Part shown: positions 16,126 to 19,095 of the stretch, in pieces
Layout of the letters: each line of letters opens with the position of its first letter
How positions within the stretch are numbered: position 1 is the stretch's first letter
Assembly (NCBI GenBank): GCA_964358645.1
Contig: CAYHPW010000049.1
Location: 1 to 19,095 of the forward strand
DNA length: 19,095 nt
Source: JBBTDV01 sp038042605
GTDB lineage: Bacteria > Bdellovibrionota > UBA1018
Direction of reading: 5' to 3'
Translations under genes and position numbers: made by a program
Notes under the pieces: model-generated
Database searches by the model: none
What the model saw: the letters and a program-made list of their open reading frames with translations, nothing else
Told to the model about the DNA's origin: nothing

Positions 16126-16539
16126 TCACAATGTGGAATTCTGCTCCCCGGGCTCGGTTACCAGTCCGACGCGATGGATTTTAGCCTTTTTTATTTCCGC
16201 CATTACCTGCGTGATATAACCGTATGGCAGGTTCTGGTCCGCGCGAACAAAGACTTGTACTTGTGGTTTCACCGAGGAGATGGCTTCCAGCTTTGATCGC
16301 AGCGTGCCAGCGGCTACCGTATTGCCATTGATTGAGATCTGCTTTGATTTATTTACCACTAACACTAGTTGGTCGGGCACATCGTTTAAACTCCCGGTGT
16401 TGGCTTTAGGCAAATCAACCTGAACGCCTTGCTGCATGAGTGGGGCTGAGATCATGAATATGATCAAAAGAACTAATATGACATCCACAAGAGGGGTCAC
16501 ATTGATTTCGGCCAGCGTGGTTGGTGCTGTGTATTTCAT
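16126..16539 (-). CDS. tolR: Tol motor protein TolR (ExbD family)
   Basis: TolR forms with TolQ the proton channel that powers the Tol machine. The product has 137 residues, as usual for the family. One membrane helix near the N-terminus (LVDVILVLLIIFMISAPL) carries the proton-binding Asp19 in NVTPLVDVILVLL. The segment MQQGVQVDLPKAN follows it, and the periplasmic domain ends with a typical VFVRADQNLPYGYITQVMAEIKKA. The gene starts ten bases after the tolQ stop and the ribosome binding site is weak (an A-rich AAAAAAAG), so coupling to tolQ is likely. ExbD would be the alternative name, but the following tolA and tolB settle it. Confidence 0.95.
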   Translation of the reverse strand: MKYTAPTTLAEINVTPLVDVILVLLIIFMISAPLMQQGVQVDLPKANTGSLNDVPDQLVLVVNKSKQISINGNTVAAGTLRSKLEAISSVKPQVQVFVRADQNLPYGYITQVMAEIKKAKIHRVGLVTEPGEQNSTL

Positions 16540-16549
16540 AAGACTTTTT

Positions 16550-17248
16550 TTAAGTACCTTCCGGCTTGCGGCTTGAGATCACGTTGCGTTGAACGATGTT
16601 AAGGAAGTCCTGCGAAAAACACTCCATATCAAGTGCTATTCTTTTAATCTGCCCGACGAAATAATTGTAGCCGACGACAGCCGGTATTGCCGCTGCTATG
16701 CCTGTTGCGGTCGTTATCAAAGCCTCTGAAATTCCCGGAGCTACAACAGCCAGATTCGCGGAGCCGGTCGCGCCTATTCCCTGGAACGATGTCATTATTC
16801 CCCAAACCGTACCGAACAAACCAATGAACGGTGCGGCGCTTGCGGTGGTCGCAAGCCAGTTAATATGTTTCTCAAGATCTGCTATTTCAAGCGTTGAACC
16901 CTTTGTCATCGCCCGTTTTATATTGTCGACCTTTTCTGCCTGGCTATTTTTATTTTCAGCTGCGGAAAATTTTTTCAGTTCTTTCGTACCTTCTTTGAAA
17001 ACCGCCGCTACGGGAGAGGAGTTGAGCTTGTCGATTTTTACCAGGATTTCGTCCATGGTTTTCCCATGCCAGAAAACAGCCAGAAATTCTGAATCCTGTT
17101 TGCGGGCTCGCCTGATGCGATTCCATTTTGCAAGCATCACGCCCCAGCAAATGATTGATGCAGCCAAGAGGCATAAGAGGACGATTTTTGCGACCGGACC
17201 TGAGTCAGATATCAGAGTTACGATTCCGCCGTATGCTATTTTAGACAT
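16550..17248 (-). CDS. tolQ: Tol motor protein TolQ (MotA/ExbB family)
   Basis: TolQ is the multi-helix inner-membrane subunit that surrounds TolR. The 232-residue product has three membrane helices: AKIVLLCLLAASIICWGVMLA at residues 19-40, a second inside TASAAPFIGLFGTVWGIMTSFQ, and a third in EALITTATGIAAAIPAVVGYNYF. A cytoplasmic region of about 90 residues separates helices 1 and 2. The TolQ signature GLFGTVWGIM is exact. A ribosome binding site (AAGGG, seven bases upstream) lies inside the end of the preceding CAAX-like gene, which overlaps by 13 bases, so the genes are probably on one transcript and translationally linked. The usual upstream partner, ybgC thioesterase, is absent. Confidence 0.95.
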   Translation of the reverse strand: MSKIAYGGIVTLISDSGPVAKIVLLCLLAASIICWGVMLAKWNRIRRARKQDSEFLAVFWHGKTMDEILVKIDKLNSSPVAAVFKEGTKELKKFSAAENKNSQAEKVDNIKRAMTKGSTLEIADLEKHINWLATTASAAPFIGLFGTVWGIMTSFQGIGATGSANLAVVAPGISEALITTATGIAAAIPAVVGYNYFVGQIKRIALDMECFSQDFLNIVQRNVISSRKPEGT

Positions 17249-18228
17249 ATTTTTATCCCTTTCTTGTATCTTATTGTGCTTCGAAGTACATGGACAAGTA
17301 ATATAAGTTGAAACAATGTTCCTGCGAAAGGGCCGGCTGCTCCTCCAGTTAAGAAGCTGTAATCGGATACAGCGTCAGCTTGGAATTTAAACACGAAGGC
17401 ACCTGAAAATTCTTCACTAAAAACCGGGAGGCTTAACAAAGAGTTGAATAAAACCAGCAGCCCTGCAAATACGCCGGCGCCATTTATGTAGCTTGTCGTA
17501 GTAGACCCAATATTAGCGGGATCCCCGGTCATGAAAGCATTAATTGAAAAGCTTAATGATAGTAAGAATAGCGTGACCAATTGCATAACTCCCAGGTCAA
17601 ATTGTATCAGCTTGATGCCGCAATAAGCCATCGCGATAATACATGAAGCCAGTAAAGACATGACAAGATTTGAATAGGTGTGTGGTAGAAAATATCGCAT
17701 GATTTTGTGCCTGAAAATATATTCCTCGCAGTAAGCCAATAACAGAATTGCTGCTGTTTTTATCAGGACGCCGACAATGGCCCATGGAGTTTCTTCAAGC
17801 TGCATGTAATATCCCAGGTATCGGTGCGTACCTGCGGCGGCAAAGCCGGCCAGTATCGCGCATCCGAACACGAAACCCTTCGCGAAGCCTGGTAAAAAGT
17901 TCTTTTTTATTTCCTGGCGCGGAAAAATTTCAGTCACTGTTGTCGAAGTGATTGGGTTAAACAGTGGAAGTAAAAACAAGAACAGCAAGGACGCGAACCC
18001 CATTATCGTGGTTTCATGAGCGGCGAATGTTTCACCGATTTCCTCGAACCTGGGGAGGCGGGCCGGATCACTGCTCAGGAAGAACCGGGCGGAGGAAGAT
18101 ATTTGAAGATATGTCACCAGGCTAAGCGAGATAACTCTTACGGCGAAGATCCACGCGGCATAGCACCCCAGGAAAACGGCGGCGCGAATCAATTTATTTA
18201 AAACTTCTTGGTTAATCCTGCTGGCCAT
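17236..18228 (-). CDS. Multi-pass membrane protein of the CPBP (CAAX/Rce1-like) family, degenerate
   Basis: From the ATG at 18228 the product has 330 residues and about eight hydrophobic helices. The first CPBP motif, EExxxR, is present (CEEYIFRHKI, residues 175-180 counted from the TTG at 18249). In active members the second and third motifs carry histidines (F-x3-H and H-x3-N/D) in later helices. At the corresponding places here I read IAMAYCGIKL and TTSYINGAG, with no histidine, so proteolytic activity is doubtful and a chaperone, transport or signalling role is possible. Its start lies inside the end of the glucoamylase-like gene (17-base overlap) and its end inside tolQ. It occupies the place usually held by ybgC in tol operons. 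Confidence 0.7.
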   Translation of the reverse strand: MASRINQEVLNKLIRAAVFLGCYAAWIFAVRVISLSLVTYLQISSSARFFLSSDPARLPRFEEIGETFAAHETTIMGFASLLFLFLLPLFNPITSTTVTEIFPRQEIKKNFLPGFAKGFVFGCAILAGFAAAGTHRYLGYYMQLEETPWAIVGVLIKTAAILLLAYCEEYIFRHKIMRYFLPHTYSNLVMSLLASCIIAMAYCGIKLIQFDLGVMQLVTLFLLSLSFSINAFMTGDPANIGSTTTSYINGAGVFAGLLVLFNSLLSLPVFSEEFSGAFVFKFQADAVSDYSFLTGGAAGPFAGTLFQLILLVHVLRSTIRYKKGIKICLK

Positions 18229-19095
18229 CAAAAACAGCTTGTTCCTCAATGCTTCTGTGAAGGAGTATGTTTTCCGCGTGAGCCCATGCTAGCGGGCACG
18301 CCACTCCGAGGCCGACGATCATTGTGTTCACGGTTTGTTCCGGCAGAAGCATTGAGCCTCTAAGAGCGCTACGCTCCATCAGAAAAAGCTGTGCACGTGC
18401 TCTATTAAGGTCATTGCTTGCTACCGCATAATGCCCACGTTCACCAGCCAGTAGGGGCCAGTACCCGCCGACATGCGCGGCACCGTAATGATCGCGATTA
18501 TATCGTCGATAAATCATTGCTTCTGAAAGAGCAGGATCGGCTAGGGCTATCCCAAGATATGGCGATTCGTAGATTTCCAGTGTGTTTATGATTTTTTGAT
18601 CATTCGGCTGCTTGACTCCCAAACGGACCAGTTCAAGAAATCCGCCATCTATTATCTCTGACGCGAAAGCCTTGCCGGCGCCGTTGGCAAGATCAATAGG
18701 TTCCGGATCATCCGGGTTACCGGTCGGGCTCACTCTTAAATAATAATTTCGCCCATGTGGGCCGTTGCGTACCATCACCCATCTTTCTGTAAGACCGGCC
18801 CATTGGCCGGCTGTAGTGGCGTATTGCGGTTTGTTGGTCAACAGGCTTGCCGCTCTCAGGGCCGCGATTTCCGCCGCTATGGTGGATGGTATATACCCGC
18901 CTATTTCCTCCCACCTGTCTTGCTGTGTGGTCGGGCCTTGGGAGGAAATGAAGTTAGCCGCAGCGGTTATCATCGCGAGTTCATCATCCGCTAGCCGGTG
19001 CTGGCAGCGCTTTACCAGCTGGCTGGCCAAGAGGATCGGGAAAGAAACCTGATCCATTTGTAGGCCGCGCCAATATGGCATGCCATCTATCCAAA
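18212..19095 (-). CDS. GH15 glucoamylase-like protein, 5' part cut by window edge
   Basis: Only the C-terminal 294 residues are inside the window; the frame is open through the right edge (WIDGMPYWRGLQMDQ), so the true start is beyond it and the ATG at 19081 is internal. GH15 enzymes release glucose from alpha-glucans by inversion with two glutamates. The general acid is in DRWEEIGGYIPSTIAAEIAAL (W57-E58-E59 counted from that ATG), and the general base is Glu248 in MLLPEQTVNTM, followed by PLAWAHAENILLHRS. These blocks match the catalytic domain of bacterial GH15 proteins. Whether the substrate is starch, trehalose or another glucan cannot be told. The stop overlaps the next gene, placing this enzyme at the head of the visible tol operon. 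Confidence 0.85.
   Translation of the reverse strand, partial: WIDGMPYWRGLQMDQVSFPILLASQLVKRCQHRLADDELAMITAAANFISSQGPTTQQDRWEEIGGYIPSTIAAEIAALRAASLLTNKPQYATTAGQWAGLTERWVMVRNGPHGRNYYLRVSPTGNPDDPEPIDLANGAGKAFASEIIDGGFLELVRLGVKQPNDQKIINTLEIYESPYLGIALADPALSEAMIYRRYNRDHYGAAHVGGYWPLLAGERGHYAVASNDLNRARAQLFLMERSALRGSMLLPEQTVNTMIVGLGVACPLAWAHAENILLHRSIEEQAVFDGQQD

Noticed and set aside
16698..17306. 202-codon plus-strand open frame opposite tolQ
   Set aside because: tolQ on the minus strand has full family motifs and the antisense product resembles nothing; a shadow of coding bias.
1..19095. CRISPR arrays, tRNA or rRNA genes, insertion sequences
   Set aside because: No regularly spaced direct repeats, no tRNA-like cloverleaf or rRNA segments and no transposase motifs were seen on either strand.

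Overview
The window comes from a Gram-negative bacterium. It carries Tol envelope genes, exported lipoproteins with lipoboxes, and a pilin-like cluster. Base composition looks mid-range to slightly AT-rich by eye. The Tol gene order and the style of the Y-family polymerase would fit an alphaproteobacterium or another deep proteobacterial lineage, but nothing here fixes the taxonomy. Genes are densely packed, often with 1-20 bp overlaps, and no stretch of 300 bp lacks a gene.

Layout. (1) 1-3227, plus strand: a small secreted protein; a sensor histidine kinase that looks damaged at both ends (probable frameshift in a T6 run near its start, and an orphan receiver-like tail out of frame after its stop); and an apparently catalytic Y-family DNA polymerase. 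(2) 3291-4481, minus strand: a lipoprotein with eight consecutive heptads of TTEKMA type. (3) 4603-7866, plus strand: three overlapping or abutting genes with class III prepilin-like N-termini, probably minor pilins or pseudopilins. (4) 7882-11537, minus strand: a two-gene operon of exported phosphodiesterases, a glycerophosphodiester phosphodiesterase followed by a 926-residue lipoprotein of the alkaline-phosphatase/nucleotide-pyrophosphatase superfamily. (5) 11621-12676, plus strand: a nucleotidyltransferase-fold protein and a 163-residue partner of unknown function, behind a divergent promoter region containing a perfect palindrome. (6) 12689-19095, minus strand: a long run reading GH15 glucoamylase-like (cut by the window edge), degenerate CPBP/CAAX membrane protein, tolQ, tolR, tolA-like, tolB, then a FadI-type thiolase.

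How they fit together. TolQ-TolR form the proton-driven inner-membrane motor, TolA spans the periplasm and TolB is the periplasmic propeller; pal and ybgC, usual neighbours, are not in the visible part. The GDPD and the large phosphatase are both predicted to be exported and translationally coupled, which suggests processing of phospholipid or phosphodiester substrates outside the cytoplasm. The pilin-like genes form a self-contained set without assembly ATPase, platform or secretin genes nearby. The most interesting candidate for an undescribed system is the nucleotidyltransferase plus partner pair with its shared palindromic control region. The decaying histidine kinase is the clearest anomaly.
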